Position numbers and translations under genes: made by a program
DNA from: Maratus speciosus
Taxonomy: Eukaryota > Arthropoda > Arachnida > Araneae > Salticidae
Assembly (NCBI GenBank): GCA_963932465.1
Contig: OZ010788.1
Span: forward strand, 197,100,559 to 197,164,558
DNA length: 64,000 nt
Reading direction: 5' to 3'
Shown here: positions 11,115 to 22,508 of the stretch, piece by piece
How the letters are laid out: each line of letters opens with the position of its first letter
How positions within the stretch are numbered: the stretch's first letter is position 1
Notes under the pieces: model-generated
Database searches by the model: none
Seen by the model: only the letters and a program-made list of their open reading frames with translations
Told to the model about the DNA's origin: nothing

Positions 11115-12397
11115 TAAACCTGACGTTTGTGAAAGGTCTCAATTTTTTTAAACTTAATTTTAAAACTCGCAAAATTGAATTTCAGGAAAAAAGCACATCA
11201 TTTTGATGTAATTATAGTAAAGTGTTTCAGCTTTTAAAATCAGAATGCATGTATTCTTCAGCAAGCGTAAAATAATTACACGAATTCCCTGACAATTCGC
11301 ATGAAAAGAGCAATAAATACATCCAAATGACCTAGTATTTACTGAAATTTTATTTAGCGTGGTTTAAAAATAAATCTTTCACTTTATGGATGATAAGGAT
11401 TAATTTCAGAAGATCAAGAGTCTCCCTTCAGAATAAAACATCATTAAAAAACGATGTCACTTACACAAAAATTCATGTCATATGTAGCAAACGATTTTTT
11501 TATTATCTTTTTTTCCTAAATTGTTTTCTTGAAATTGAAACGCCTGTATCAAAATAGATTTTTTAACTTCAAAAACATTTACATGAAGATATTACGTCAT
11601 TTGAACACACGTTTAGTTAAAGTTTTTATTTTATATATGAAAAATGTGCGCTTTTTGATTAGAATGACATCTGTTTCGAAAATGCAAAAATATAGCAATT
11701 GAGTCTGATTTTATTAGCTTATAAAAAGAGAGTTCACACGTTATCGTTTTTCTTTTAATTATTGTATCGTTTTTTAGGGTGTGGCAACAGGAAAGGAATA
11801 CTTGAATTAGAAAATTTAAAAGGAGATATTTCTATAATGTTAAATTATGGAAGGTGGTAGAAAAAAAGGGATAAATAGTGGTCTGATGGTTAATTTTGAC
11901 TTATAGTTTACAGTAGGGAGGCACAACTTGTGCACTGCGAATTTTGTCGATATATCACGGGAAAAAAATCACGATTTTTGTCCATAAGTCACTGATAAAA
12001 ATTCTTAAATTTTGTCGCTCTGGCATATAAAAATCATGAACTTCGTTGATCGGACATGGAAAAATCGCGAATTTCGTTAATTGACTGCAAAGTTGGGTAA
12101 AATACACTGAAAAACCATTTTCGATACAAAATACATTGGTTTTAGAACCTAAAATACAAATTACAAAATACTTTTCCAAAATTTATTACATCAATACACC
12201 AATGCAGTTTTTTCAGAGTCCCTACATAAATCGCCATGCTTATGTTTATCTCTTTCGAATTTGGTGGATCGAATGAGACAGAGTGCTTCGATGTTATGCA
12301 GAATGAATTCCTTACGAATTCTGGAGCATTGGGATGGTAGACGTAGCCAGGGATCGTGGGGAAAGATGAAAAAAGGCCCCAGAGCCAAACATTTATA
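11115..12397. other. Intron sequence with a short eroded array; no gene seen
   Basis: AT-rich. At about 11930-12110 there are four to five eroded units of the ~31-bp array (gaattttgtcgata, aaattttgtcgctc, gaacttcgttgatc, gaatttcgttaatt). A less AT-rich segment follows at 12190-12390 without recognisable coding content. Confidence 0.6.
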
Positions 12398-12850
12398 CCG
12401 GGTGTCCCAAAAAGGACTGACTGATTTTAAAATTCAATAACTTGTAAACAATGACAGATATTTAAAAAATTCTTGCAGGAGGGTTATGCATAAGGTCAAA
12501 AGTTTTTTTACACTGATTTTCAATTTTAGTTCGAATTACAAACAATAGATGGCGCTGTAAGCAATAGTCGCTAAATACAGGCTCGATTTTTGGTCCTTTA
12601 TCTTGTTCCATGCGGAAAAAGGAGATGGAAATGTATTATCCGGGCCACGAAGTACCAAAAATCGAGCCTGAATTTAGTGTCTATTGATCGCAGCGCCATC
12701 TATTGTTTGTAATTCGAACTAAAATTGAAAATCACTGTAAAAAAACTTTTGACTTTAAGCATAACCCTCCTGCAAGAATTTTTTAAATATCTGTCACCGT
12801 TTACAAGTTATTGAATTTTAAAATCAGTCAGTCCTTTTTGGGACACCCGG
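12398..12850. mobile_element. Palindromic TA-flanked MITE (mariner-type ends), 453 bp
   Basis: Begins CCGGGTGTCCCAAAAAGGAC and ends GGGACACCCGG, with TA at 12396-12397 and 12851-12852. The two arms are inverted copies over about 200 bp each: 'aacaatagatggcgctg' at 12540 pairs with 'cagcgccatctattgtt' at 12694, and 'caggctcgatttttgg' at 12580 pairs with 'ccaaaaatcgagcctg' at 12656. The spacer between arms is only about 55 bp. The transcript would fold into a long hairpin. Non-coding. Confidence 0.93.
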
Positions 12851-13735
12851 TATATATAAATTAGTTATATCAAAATAAAAATGATATGAATCGGAAAAGT
12901 TAATAAAAATAGAAGTTGGCACAAAAAATAACGAATTTTGAAAAGAAAAAGGCAAGGATTTGACGGTTAACTTCGTCAGCCAATGAGGAAGCGAAGTGCA
13001 TCGAATCAAAACTGCCTAAAAAGATCAGTAAAGAAAAAGGATTGAGACACCAGAGAACTGGATGTCTGAGAAAACTATAAATGAGCTCCGCCAATCAGCA
13101 AGTTCTGTGCATTACAATGTCAGAAACAGGTGACGAGCGGGTCGGAATGGGACAAATCCTCAGGATTTGACGGCAAACTTCAGCAGCCAATGAGGAAGCG
13201 AGTTGCAGCGAATCAAAGTCCTTCGTTCTAAAAATGACAAAGGGTGGGCAATTTGCTCTTCATCTGAGCAGGAGCGATGAGAAAACATGAAAATAAGATA
13301 AATTAAGTTAATTTGAATAGAAAGTGGATGAATATCGGTGCCAAATGCATAGGCAGGAACGATGTCGAGGGAATGAAATGAAAAATAAGAGAATAGAGTT
13401 TAAAATAAAGGGAAAAATTTAAAAACATGTTAGAATTTAGATGAAGTGCAACGTTGCGTTTAAGGTGGCTCTTGCCTCCTTCTTTTGGAAGGTGGGGCAA
13501 AACCGTCATCTCGACTTAGGATGACAAGCGGTCTTTTTTTACCAACAGAACTGTTAATACTGTAAGTTTTTATTGACCGCAACACTTCGTTGGGTATAAG
13601 AATACAATCTCTGTGGAAATTTTGTGCGAGTTTTTTAATAACTTGCGAAATAGGTCAAATATTGAGATCCTTGTGAATGACATCCAAAATTTATTGATGC
13701 AAAGTGTTTTTTGGGGAGGTAATTTTGCAGTTTAA
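12851..13735. other. Unclassified sequence with an internal direct repeat
   Basis: A ~60-bp block (aaggatttgacggttaac then cagccaatgaggaagcga) near 12953-13010 recurs at about 13160-13216 with a few changes, some 206 bp later. The region is less AT-rich than its surroundings and could be part of a degraded retroelement, but no protein similarity is visible. The part after 13510 shows nothing. Confidence 0.5.
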
Positions 13736-14564
13736 CCCTTTGAGCTCTGCTTTGTGAATTTTCACCCACATAAAATCAAAATCTTTTACTTTCCTTCAAA
13801 ATGACTTTATTTTTAGAGCAAAAACTGGGTTTTGCAGGTTTTACTTGTCAAGCATTATAAAGAAATATTTTTCAAAAGAGAACTTATTTTTCTTTTGGAC
13901 ACTTCAAACATTACATACAAATTACTAAACTGAAAATTTAAGTAATTACAGGGGATAGAAATAAGTAATGGTAGAATTTTCTGCCACCAAAGCTCTAAGG
14001 ACTAGAAAAATGTGATTTGTCACTAGGTGGCAGCACTAGAAATTACACACTAGACAGTGTTTCAGAACCAAAATTTAGATGCTTATAATTAAATTCCAAG
14101 AAATCTAAATTTGTGTTTATTTCAGCAGATTCACGAGTTTATTATGTTTTAAATATTTTTAAACAAAAATTAAATATTTTTAGCATATGTTTCACCTATA
14201 AATTTGATATATTTTTGATTAGTTTGTATTTTTATATTATGATTTTAAAATTTTGAATTTTCTCATTTAATAATTTTTTTAAATATTTCAATAATCTTAG
14301 AATTTGTCTAAACAATGCTTAAAATATGTTGAAATTTTAGCAATTATAGTAATTTTAGAATAACTTTGCGGTGTCATTTCTTGTATTTGCATGTTGAAAT
14401 GAATGCCCTAAGCTCTGATGGTGGAAGAACTATCCACATCTCCCAGTCTAAAGGGGGTATTTAAAATTTTTTTTAATCACATAGTTCAATTTGACAGTCC
14501 CCATATCACATTTTGTGTTTTTCTAGCACATTTTTAAAATTTTAATTACCCGGAGCTCAAAGGG
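13736..14564. mobile_element. piggyBac-like TTAA element, 829 bp, non-coding
   Basis: Starts CCCTTTGAGCTC and ends GAGCTCAAAGGG (12-bp perfect inverted repeats), with TTAA immediately outside both ends (13732-13735 and 14565-14568). TTAA duplications and CCC/GGG termini are the hallmark of piggyBac elements. Internally AT-rich, with no transposase. Confidence 0.92.
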
Positions 14565-15613
14565 TTAAAGGAGAGGATGAGCATTATCATGCTCCCATAA
14601 GAGGATGTCCCAACGGGCTACACCACTGGTTGTGAATAAGTCACGGAATTAAAATTACTTCAACATTCATAACATATTGAATATCTTCATATTTTATATT
14701 ATAAAACTATATTACATTATAATAGTAAACAAATATTTTCTTGATACTTTTCAATTAATTTAAAAGCCAAATATTAAACAATTTTAAACTCTCTATAAAA
14801 TGAATATTAATCTCGGTTTTCGAACATTTAATACGTAAATAAGAGCATTAGTTAATAATGAATAAATGCCTTTGATTGTTATAAAACCATACAAAATAAT
14901 GTTTTAATAATATTTTTGATTTTATTTTAAACAAGCACATATACAGCTCTTACTCACATATACATAATGATGTGTCTTTGTAAGATATATGTGCTTGTGA
15001 TTAATTAAATTAATAACATATACATATTAATTGGTTAAAATTTATGAATCGAAATACTGTTTTGGACTGGAAAACTTGCTCAGCTAATTTATATCTTTAC
15101 CATGCTAATTATTTCACAAACAATCTATTATAAATCAAAAATTGCAAATTTTGTCAATTGGTCGTGAAATTCTCTTATCTCTCTTGGAACAAACCCACTA
15201 ATTTTGTCAATTGTTCCTGGAAAAATTAATGTAAATTTCGTCAACAGTTCGTGAAAAAAAACTAATTTTGTCAGTCGCTCATGGGAAAAAATTGCAAAGT
15301 TTGCCCATCTGTTGCAGAAAAAAAAGTGGGAAGTAAGTCCATCAATCTCATGAAAATTCGCAAATTTAAAATGTCAGAAAAATATGAACTTTTACTCCTT
15401 GTCAATTTTCAATGTTTATTAGAAACTTGTTTTAGTTGCTTACATAAAGAATTCCATTAAGGGGGATTCTTCCATCTTATAAAAGATTGTAATGTGAGTA
15501 ATATTTTATGTGAGATTCAGGTTCATATTGAATGTTAAAATTGGTCATTTTCTGTTGTTTAACTTGATATCTACATTTTATGACTGAAGAAGTACAATTT
15601 AGAATAGTACAAG
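14565..15613. other. Intron sequence with an eroded ~31-bp array at 15140-15370
   Basis: AT-rich. At 15140-15370 there are about six eroded + oriented array units (caaattttgtcaattgg, ctaattttgtcaattgt, gtaaatttcgtcaacag, ctaattttgtcagtcg). 'Cacatatacagctcttactcacatatac' near 14937-14965 and 'atatgtgcttgtg' at 14986-14998 form a short palindromic patch. No gene recognised. Confidence 0.6.
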
Positions 15614-16275
15614 TAGAGATGTAAATTTTCCGGAAAAGTTGAAGTGGCGGAAAAAAAACAGTTTTTTTTCCAGTTTTTTTCTGGAAAAATAGGAAAGTTG
15701 GAAAAATTGATTTTTCACAAATGTTTCTCCCAAATAAATTATATTTCTTAAGAGAATATTAAATAATAAAAAATTGTTTAATTTATCAACACTAAAATCA
15801 AATTATTTTCACTTTATATTATTATATTGCAAAAAAAAAAAAAAAAAGGCAAGGCCTGCTTTTAAAAGTTGTTTTTCAGTCTCACACCTTTCACAGTGGC
15901 ATCCAAACTTACCAACACTATTGTTTATTATATCATGTCTGTGTTGAAAGGATTTTTCAGTTTTATTTGTTTATTTACCAATAGAGCTAATTTAAAAAAC
16001 AAATAAAAAACCTCATAAGTTTCAGCTAATATCTCTACAGTTTGAAAACAAATACGTATTATACATCCCATCTACATTATGTTGATTTTTAAGTATATAA
16101 ATGATGCCACTTACAAATTGTTGCAGTTCTGTCATCATCATACATATCATAATTCAAATTTTCCTTTGTTTAAAAAATGGTATATTTTTACAGTATTACA
16201 TCTTCCTTTCTTACTGTTATAATTTTCATTTCCTGTAAAGAATATATTTAGTTTCGGTATAGTTTATCTATCTAA

Positions 16276-18330
16276 ACTAAAACAAAGTATAAAAAGTTTT
16301 GGCAAAGTAAAGCAACAACTCTCAAGTTACCGAGTAAAACAAGATGGAATGGAGTTGTAATCATGTTTGGGAGTCTGGAAAATGGAAATCAGTCTCTTCA
16401 AGAAATTGCTATAATGAAAGACGTAAATATGGATAAAGAAATCCGGCGGTTAATATCAGATAATTATGTGTTCTGGGTACTGTTGCAAAACTCGTTAAAG
16501 ATTTTAAAGCCTATAGCTCTAGCTATAACAAAATCGGAGTCAAATCATGCTTTGCTGTCTGATGTTCCTCAACTTTGGTCGAGTACAGCAGATGCAATAA
16601 GTAGTAATTTAACTACTTCACCCTTAAATTCTCAGGAAGAAAAAAATGTCATGGAAATTTCAGAAAGAAGGAAACTAATTTCCTGCCAAGAAATCCATGC
16701 TGCAGCAAATTTATTAGATCCACGTTATAAGGGGCAGTGTGTCAGATGATGACATTTGTAGTGCTTTTGATTACACCACAAAACTAGTATGTTGTGGCCA
16801 TCACAAAACTTTCTTCTATATAAATCACGTCAATTAAATCATTTAAATAGTAAAAGAAATTACATCAATTTAGAACCAATTCGTATCAAAGTATACCTGA
16901 ATTTGAAGTTTGAAGAAAATTCGTCCATTACTTATTGAGATAGAGCTGTAGGGGAAACTATGAAAAATGCAGCATAGCAGCACCACCTGTTGAGCCATTT
17001 GCACCAAAACACAGACAGCACTAATTCATATTAAGGTATACCGGAGTCTGAAGTTTGATGTAAATCGGTGCATTAGTTCTGGAGCTAGAGCTATTGTGGA
17101 AATCACAAAACATGCAGCACAGCAGCGCCACCTGTTGAGCGATTTACACGAAAAGGTACAAAACATCAATTCATGTCAAGGACTAACTGAATCTGAAGTT
17201 TGATGAAAATCCGTGCATTAATTCTGGACATTGAGCTACTGTGGAAATCGTGAAAAATGCTACATAGCAGCGCCACCTGTTGAGCGATTTACACCAAAAC
17301 ATAAACAGCACTAATTCATATCCAGGTATACCTGAATCTGAAGTTTGTTGAAAACCCAAGCAGTAGTTCTTGAGATAGAGCTATTGCGGAAATCACAAGA
17401 AATGCAGCATAGCAGCGCCACCTGTTGAGAGATTTACACCACAAGGTGCAAAACGTCAACTCATGTTAGGCACTAACAGAATCTGAAGTTTGATGAAAAT
17501 CCGTGCATTATTTCTTGAGATAGAGCTATTACGAAAATCGTGTAAATGCTGCAAAATGCAGCATAGCAGCGTCATCTGTCGGGCGATTTGCACCAAAACG
17601 TTACCAGCATCAATTCATATCAAGTATTAACTGAATCTGAAGTTTGATGCAAATCCGTGCATTAGTTCTTGAGATAGAGCTAGTGCAGAAATCGCGAAAA
17701 ATGCAGCATAGCAGCGCCACCTGTTGGGCGATTTACACCAAAAACTAATCAGCACCAATTTATATTAGGGACTACTTGAATATAAATTTTTATTAAATTT
17801 CGTGCATTAGTTCTTGAGATAGAGCGCCCACAAAATTTGTGTCACATACACACAGACAGACAGACAGACTCACAGAGTCACAGACAGACATTTTGTAAAA
17901 ACATGTTTTTTGGAATCTCTGACCTCTAAAACGTGTAAATCCGTCGAAAACCGGAAGTCGAAAATTTTTACGAATCCAATACTTTCTTCTTGTAAAGATA
18001 GAAGAAAGTAAAAAGCAGATTATCTTGGATTAGATATCGGAAAAGTTATGTCCAATGTGGCAGAATACAGAAGTTCGTCTGTTTTTTGGAGCAGAAAATC
18101 AATATGAGAATCAGCCAGACACATTAGTCCTACTACTTTGTGGTCTGGACTTTGCACTGCACAACCACTCAACCCACTTGCTTCCCGGTTACTACAAGTT
18201 CCACCAAAATCAGCAGCATGTGAAAGGAATTGGTCAGCATTTGATAACATACACACAAAGTTGAGGAACAGGTTGACTACAGCAAATGTTGAAAAACTGT
18301 AACTATCCACTGGAATTTAGATCTATTCAA
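16276..18330 (+). pseudogene. hAT transposase split by a 1.2-kb insertion
   Basis: The first part (16276-16793) reads through TLKLPSKTRW, GSLENGNQSLQE and IHAAANLLDPRYKG, the region just before the C-terminal domain of hAT transposases. It then continues to DDICSAFDY after a one-base disruption near 16740. The second part (18015-18330) gives GLDIGKVMSNVAEYRS and, in a shifted frame, SAACERNWSAFDNIHTKLRN, the hAT dimerisation motif with its Glu. The N-terminal zinc finger and first acidic motif are not recognisable upstream. It is broken by the insertion, frameshifts and stops. Confidence 0.88.
16794..18014 (+). mobile_element. Insertion composed of 145-bp tandem repeats ending in a hairpin
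   Basis: About six copies of a unit with 'agcagcgccacctgttgag' are spaced 145, 145, 145, 154 and 145 bp apart (anchors at 16980, 17125, 17270, 17415, 17569 and 17714). A non-repeated tail follows with (acag) runs (17850-17895) and the terminal hairpin 'actttcttct...agaagaaagt' (17980-18011). The left end also begins with 'actttcttct'. It interrupts the hAT transposase frame, so it is a mobile insertion. No coding sequence, TIR or clear duplication was found, and the class is uncertain (Helitron-like or LINE-derived are both possible). Confidence 0.8.
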
Positions 18331-19084
18331 TGAGGAACCCCATTATGCAAACAGAGTGGTTATCTACCAGCAGTGCAGAATCAGAAATTCAGATTCTGAC
18401 TCAGAGTGAAGAATTTAATAAACATAACTATACGTTTTGTAATAAGTTTGTGAGTTTGGATCGAAACAAAAAAAGTTAGTTTTTTCTCTCTTTAATATGA
18501 AAGTTATAAAAACAAGTGTATTTTTAATAAAATTAAAAATTGCTTTCAAAAAAATTTTGCACTGGAGTTTATTTAGTATATATTTATATATATATATAAA
18601 TATGCACAGTTAAATAAGTCTGAAAATCTATATTTAAGGAAAAGAAAGAAAGGAAAAAAAGAGTAAGTAATTTCAAATGCATGTTGTTATTAAAAATATT
18701 TTTTTTTCTAATTAGTTAAATATTTTTATCTTACTATCTGATTACATGATTAATAGCAGCTATGACGTTAAAAATAAATGCACGTTTCAGATTTTATGTT
18801 AATGGAAATGGTAAAGTTGAAAATTTAATTATTATTTAATTATTAATTATTTCCATTAATTATTATTGAAATAATTTTGGCACATGAATTTTCATTTTTA
18901 ACAACAAAAGTTGCATTTAATTATCTTACCAGGAATCTGTTTAGATTTTTTTTTCATGCAATTCTGTTTTTGTTAGATTGTGAACTTTTGTATATACCTG
19001 TAAAAATGTAATCTGAATTTGGTTAATTAGAAAGTATCATTATATTTAGGTTCCTATTTTAGTTAATAAAGTCTTTCATACTAA
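18331..19084. other. 3' part of the hAT element; non-coding
   Basis: AT-rich with a TA microsatellite at about 18575-18600. No further transposase sequence or nested element recognised. Confidence 0.5.
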
Positions 19085-19988
19085 GGTTTAATCTAGGAAA
19101 AAGGGATTTTTAGCTTTTTGGCTAATTGCAGCCAATAACTTCTAGCCAAATAAAAATAGCTTTAGCCAAGGATAAAGTTTTATTTATACAAAATTTCTAT
19201 ATACATGAGTATTATTTTTAGTTATGCAATATACAAACAAATACATCACTCAGTAACATTGACCCTTCGAGATTTGGCTGTATATGTATACCACACAGCA
19301 AATGTTTTTTTTAATGGAAATTCTTTTCAAAATACTCTTTCCAAATTAATCATCATTAAGTTACTTAAATTCTGGATTGTCAGTTTGTTTTTCAAGTCAG
19401 TTTTTGTTATATTCATGAGACTGGATCCCCCTTCACAGTCTGCTGTAGACAACAAGTGATGCTACAAATTCATACAAAGAAGTCACATTGGGAAACATGC
19501 CAATAATGCCATTTTTATGAAAAAAAAATAATACAATAAGCTAGTCTCATTTCTTTACACGTTGTAGCCTGAACCCAGAACCTGCATAAATTCAAGTCTG
19601 AAAAGTTTATACGACATGCATCTGGCACATTGATGATTCAAAGCTAGTGGCAGTGCACATCATATCCCATGCTTATACAATATGCGATTTTCGTTTTCGC
19701 CATATGCTGGAGTCGTGTCTGATGCAAGTAACATCGCACTGTTTGAAGACGCTTACATAGAGAGCACGAGACAAATTTTGAAGTATTGCCGCAGCGCGGA
19801 TGGAATATGAGATTTTTTTCCGTTTTTGTGCAATGGCAGCAGGTTTACGAAATGCGGAACAACAAAATGGGAATGATATAGCATTTTTCTTTGGCTGTCG
19901 CTATTTGGCTAATTCACTAAATGCTTTGGAGGCAAAAAGCACTTCCAGTTAGCTTTTTAGCTATTTGGCTAGCTCTAGATTAAACCCT
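19085..19988. mobile_element. TIR element (probable hAT) nested in the 6-kb hAT
   Basis: The ends GGTTTAATCTAG (19085) and CTAGATTAAACC (to about 19987) are inverted repeats. The subterminal regions share 'tagctttttggct/agcca' words at both ends. The flanks CATACTAA and CATACATA agree at 6 of 8, so an 8-bp duplication is possible but not certain. No transposase is recognisable. Confidence 0.7.
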
Positions 19989-20145
19989 ACATACATATAT
20001 ACAACTAGATAAGTTTCATCGGTAATGTGGTCTGTTATATGTTGATTTTTTTCCCTTGAATCACTTGTGAAAGGTTCAGTTTCGAGATTGAAAAATTTTC
20101 TGAAATGTCTATTTTTAAGAAAAAACATTTTGTGCGTGTCTTGTG

Positions 20146-21337
20146 CAGGGACCCGGAGCTGGAGCTCGGAGCCGGAGCGCTCCGGAGCTGTGTTTTCCCT
20201 GGAGCTGGAGCTCTAAATTTTCCCCAGCTCCAGGGCTCCTTTAGTTTTTAATATTCTTTTAAATCTTTTTTTTTTTTTCAGTCTTTTAAATTTCTAGGCT
20301 TAAAATATTTTAATTACAGTAGAAGATCTTTATAACGCGATTCTATATAATGCAATTCTCCATATAACGCACAACTTCACAGATGTAAACAATGAATTTT
20401 GCACGTAAGAAGCACCTGAAATCCCACATCGTAAAAGTTGCTACTCTCTAGAAAACTACATTTGATACATTAATTCAACTTTATCTCCTTAATTCAAAAC
20501 TTTTTAATGAAAAAAAATTGCTATTATTACAATAAATATTATATTTTTGGAAATGAGTAATATAATGAATGATTGGGTCCAGGTATAGTTGGACCATGTT
20601 TATAAAATAAACAATATAAAATGATCATATAATGCAAAAATTTATAATTTGGATAATTCCTGGTGACAAGAAGTGCAGTATAAAGATACTCTAATGTATT
20701 TTGGTATGTTTCAGATTTATATGGTCGTGTTTATAAGGTAAATTTAATGATGTGTGAAATGTGATCCATATAATGCAAAATTCTATATAACGCACAACCT
20801 TGCATTTTTAGGTTTGCGTTATAAAGATCTTCTACTGTACATCATTATTCAGTATTTTAATTATATCATTTTTTAGGTTTTTATTATTATTATTAGAGAA
20901 GGAAACCTTCTCGAAACATGGTAACACTACTTTACTTCTACTTTCTACTTGAACTAAGTGACAACACTATTCGAAAACAAATATGGCCGCCTATTGTTTG
21001 CATGTGTAGTTGTACAATTTTGGCTGTTTGAAAAGTGTAGAAGAAATTTAAGATTTTTGTGTTTAAAATTCCACCAAACTTTCTATTTTAAAAGCAAAAG
21101 CTAAAAGATGTCATATTTTCTGAACAAACATTTCAAGTTTGATGAGAAGAAAAATGCATTTTGTCAGATCTTTAATGAAGGTAGAAAATATTTGTGAGCA
21201 AAAAATTAAACGTGTAAATTAAAATCTGCAACTCAAAAGCGCGAAGTCGGAGCCGAGTTGGAGCCGGAGCCACAGTATTTTCTCTAGGAGCGGAGCTGGA
21301 GCTGGAGCATCAAAAAATGTTCGGCTCCGGGTCACTG
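20146..21337. mobile_element. hAT element with perfect 8-bp duplication, nested
   Basis: Starts CAGGGACCCGGAGC and ends GCTCCGGGTCACTG (one mismatch), flanked on both sides by GTCTTGTG (20138-20145 and 21338-21345). The subterminal regions are packed with 'ggagctggagc' type repeats at both ends. No transposase. It carries a pogo-like MITE at 20317-20837. Confidence 0.96.
20317..20837. mobile_element. pogo/Tigger-like MITE, third nesting level
   Basis: The inverted repeats begin CAGTAGAAGATCTTTATAAC and end with the complement at 20837, each flanked by TA. The inner flanks repeat 'tatataacgcacaac' at both ends (20371 and 20786). Non-coding, 521 bp. It is inserted inside the hAT element 20146-21337, which in turn lies in the hAT 15614-21645. 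Confidence 0.93.
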
Positions 21338-21645
21338 GTCTTGTGTTTTAAGGTGAAAAAGTTGTGAAGATTCCTTTAAAGGACTTGAGTTTTCTCAAAC
21401 AGATTTTTGCTTAGAGATCAGATCTTCCACATTAATGTTTTCATGTGGGACACTTAACATAAAAATAAAAAGTATAAAAATATAATAAAAAGTATCAGAA
21501 TGTAGTTATTACAAAATTTTGAATATATTATTTTGTAAATGAAATTTCAATTTTTCCAATTTGGAAAAATTGAAAAATAGCCCTTCGGAAAAAACCGGTT
21601 TTTTCCCTAACTTTTCCGGGTTTTTTCCGAGCATTCCCATCTCTA

Positions 21646-22350
21646 AGTACAAGTATAGGTCCCATCACCCAACTTCATTCATGATGCCTTTTTCCTTGGC
21701 ACTTGACGCTTTCATGTTTATCTTTGTTTTTGTACTTTTATTGAAGCTAAATGTTCTTTTTATTGAAGCTAAATGTTCTCTTCCAAATAAAGCCAAAGAA
21801 GATTTTTCACTCTTTGAAAAAAAAAAACCTAGCTATATTGCTGTTATGTATACAAATCAAAACTGTGTTGATATTGTTTTGCTAACCGAATTTGGTATGT
21901 TGACTGGGAAAGGACATTGAATGTAAGGGGCTGTCTTCCCTTTTTTTAAAATTAGAGTTTTTATGAGATTATAAGCCATCGATCCCCCTTCCCCTCTTCC
22001 CCCAAACCAAATTTTGTCTACACTACAGACTGCCCTTGACAACTCGGTCATTTTTGTGAGTGGCCCTTCTCTTATAAAGGTTGTGCACTCCCTAGTTTAC
22101 AGAGTTGTAGTGAAAGGTATTATAATAGTATACCTTACATAATTTATAAGAAACTGCTTATATCCTCTGTTTCTCAAGTAAAAACTATAGCATGTACCCT
22201 TTGGTTTTCAGTGATTAGAGTATTACATGTTTATAATTTAATTTTTCTGTCATATGCATATGTATTTATAAATTGTCATTGATTTTATAAACATACATAC
22301 ATTCATGCATGCATTTGTACACAATTTTAAAATTTAGCAATATAATTTAG
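21646..22350. other. Intron sequence before the second visible exon; no gene seen
   Basis: Contains a local duplication of 'attgaagctaaatgttct' (21740-21780). It ends in the acceptor AATATAATTTAG. Frames of up to 119 codons here show no similarity that I recognise. Confidence 0.5.
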
Positions 22351-22508
22351 GAAGATGCAAGACAACTGTTCACAATAGCTGGTGCTTGCCAAGACAGTGA
22401 AATAACTCCAGAACTTGCAGCAATAATGAAACGACTGTGGCAAGACAGAGGTTTGCAACTGTGTTTTTCACGCTCAAGGGAATATTTACTGAATGATTCA
22501 GCTGCTTA
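22351..22508 (+). CDS. Galphai: Gi alpha exon (helical domain)
   Basis: A 158-bp exon between ATAATTTAG and GTAAGTTT. It encodes [14 protein letters not shown] through [15 protein letters not shown] to [11 protein letters not shown] and two bases of a Tyr codon completed by the next exon. These are the central helices of the alpha-helical domain that closes over the nucleotide. DARQLF and the SREYxLNDSA motif identify the Gi class. [11 protein letters not shown] replaces the more common ACFNRSREYQL, a mild divergence. Confidence 0.97.

Larger units (their letters stand above)
15614..21645 (+). mobile_element. hAT transposon, 6 kb, with four nested insertions and perfect 8-bp duplication
   Basis: The short ends TAGAGATG (15614) and CATCTCTA (to 21645) are flanked by identical AGTACAAG (15606-15613 and 21646-21653). 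Subterminal blocks at both ends are rich in 'ttttccggaaaa' (15628-15690 and 21555-21635). The coding strand is plus, with transposase pieces at 16276-16793 and 18015-18330. Nested inside are the 145-bp-repeat element (16794-18014), a TIR element (19085-19988) and a hAT element (20146-21337) that itself contains a pogo-like MITE. Removing them leaves a host element of about 2.7 kb, normal for a hAT. Confidence 0.94.

Noticed and set aside
17850..17895. Telomere-like or simple satellite
   Set aside because: It is a short (acag)/(cacag) run that forms the unique tail of the 145-bp-repeat insertion.
18055..18264. Plus-strand 69-codon frame and minus-strand 96-codon frame as separate genes
   Set aside because: Both overlap the hAT dimerisation region, which reads in another frame and matches the family; they are shadows.
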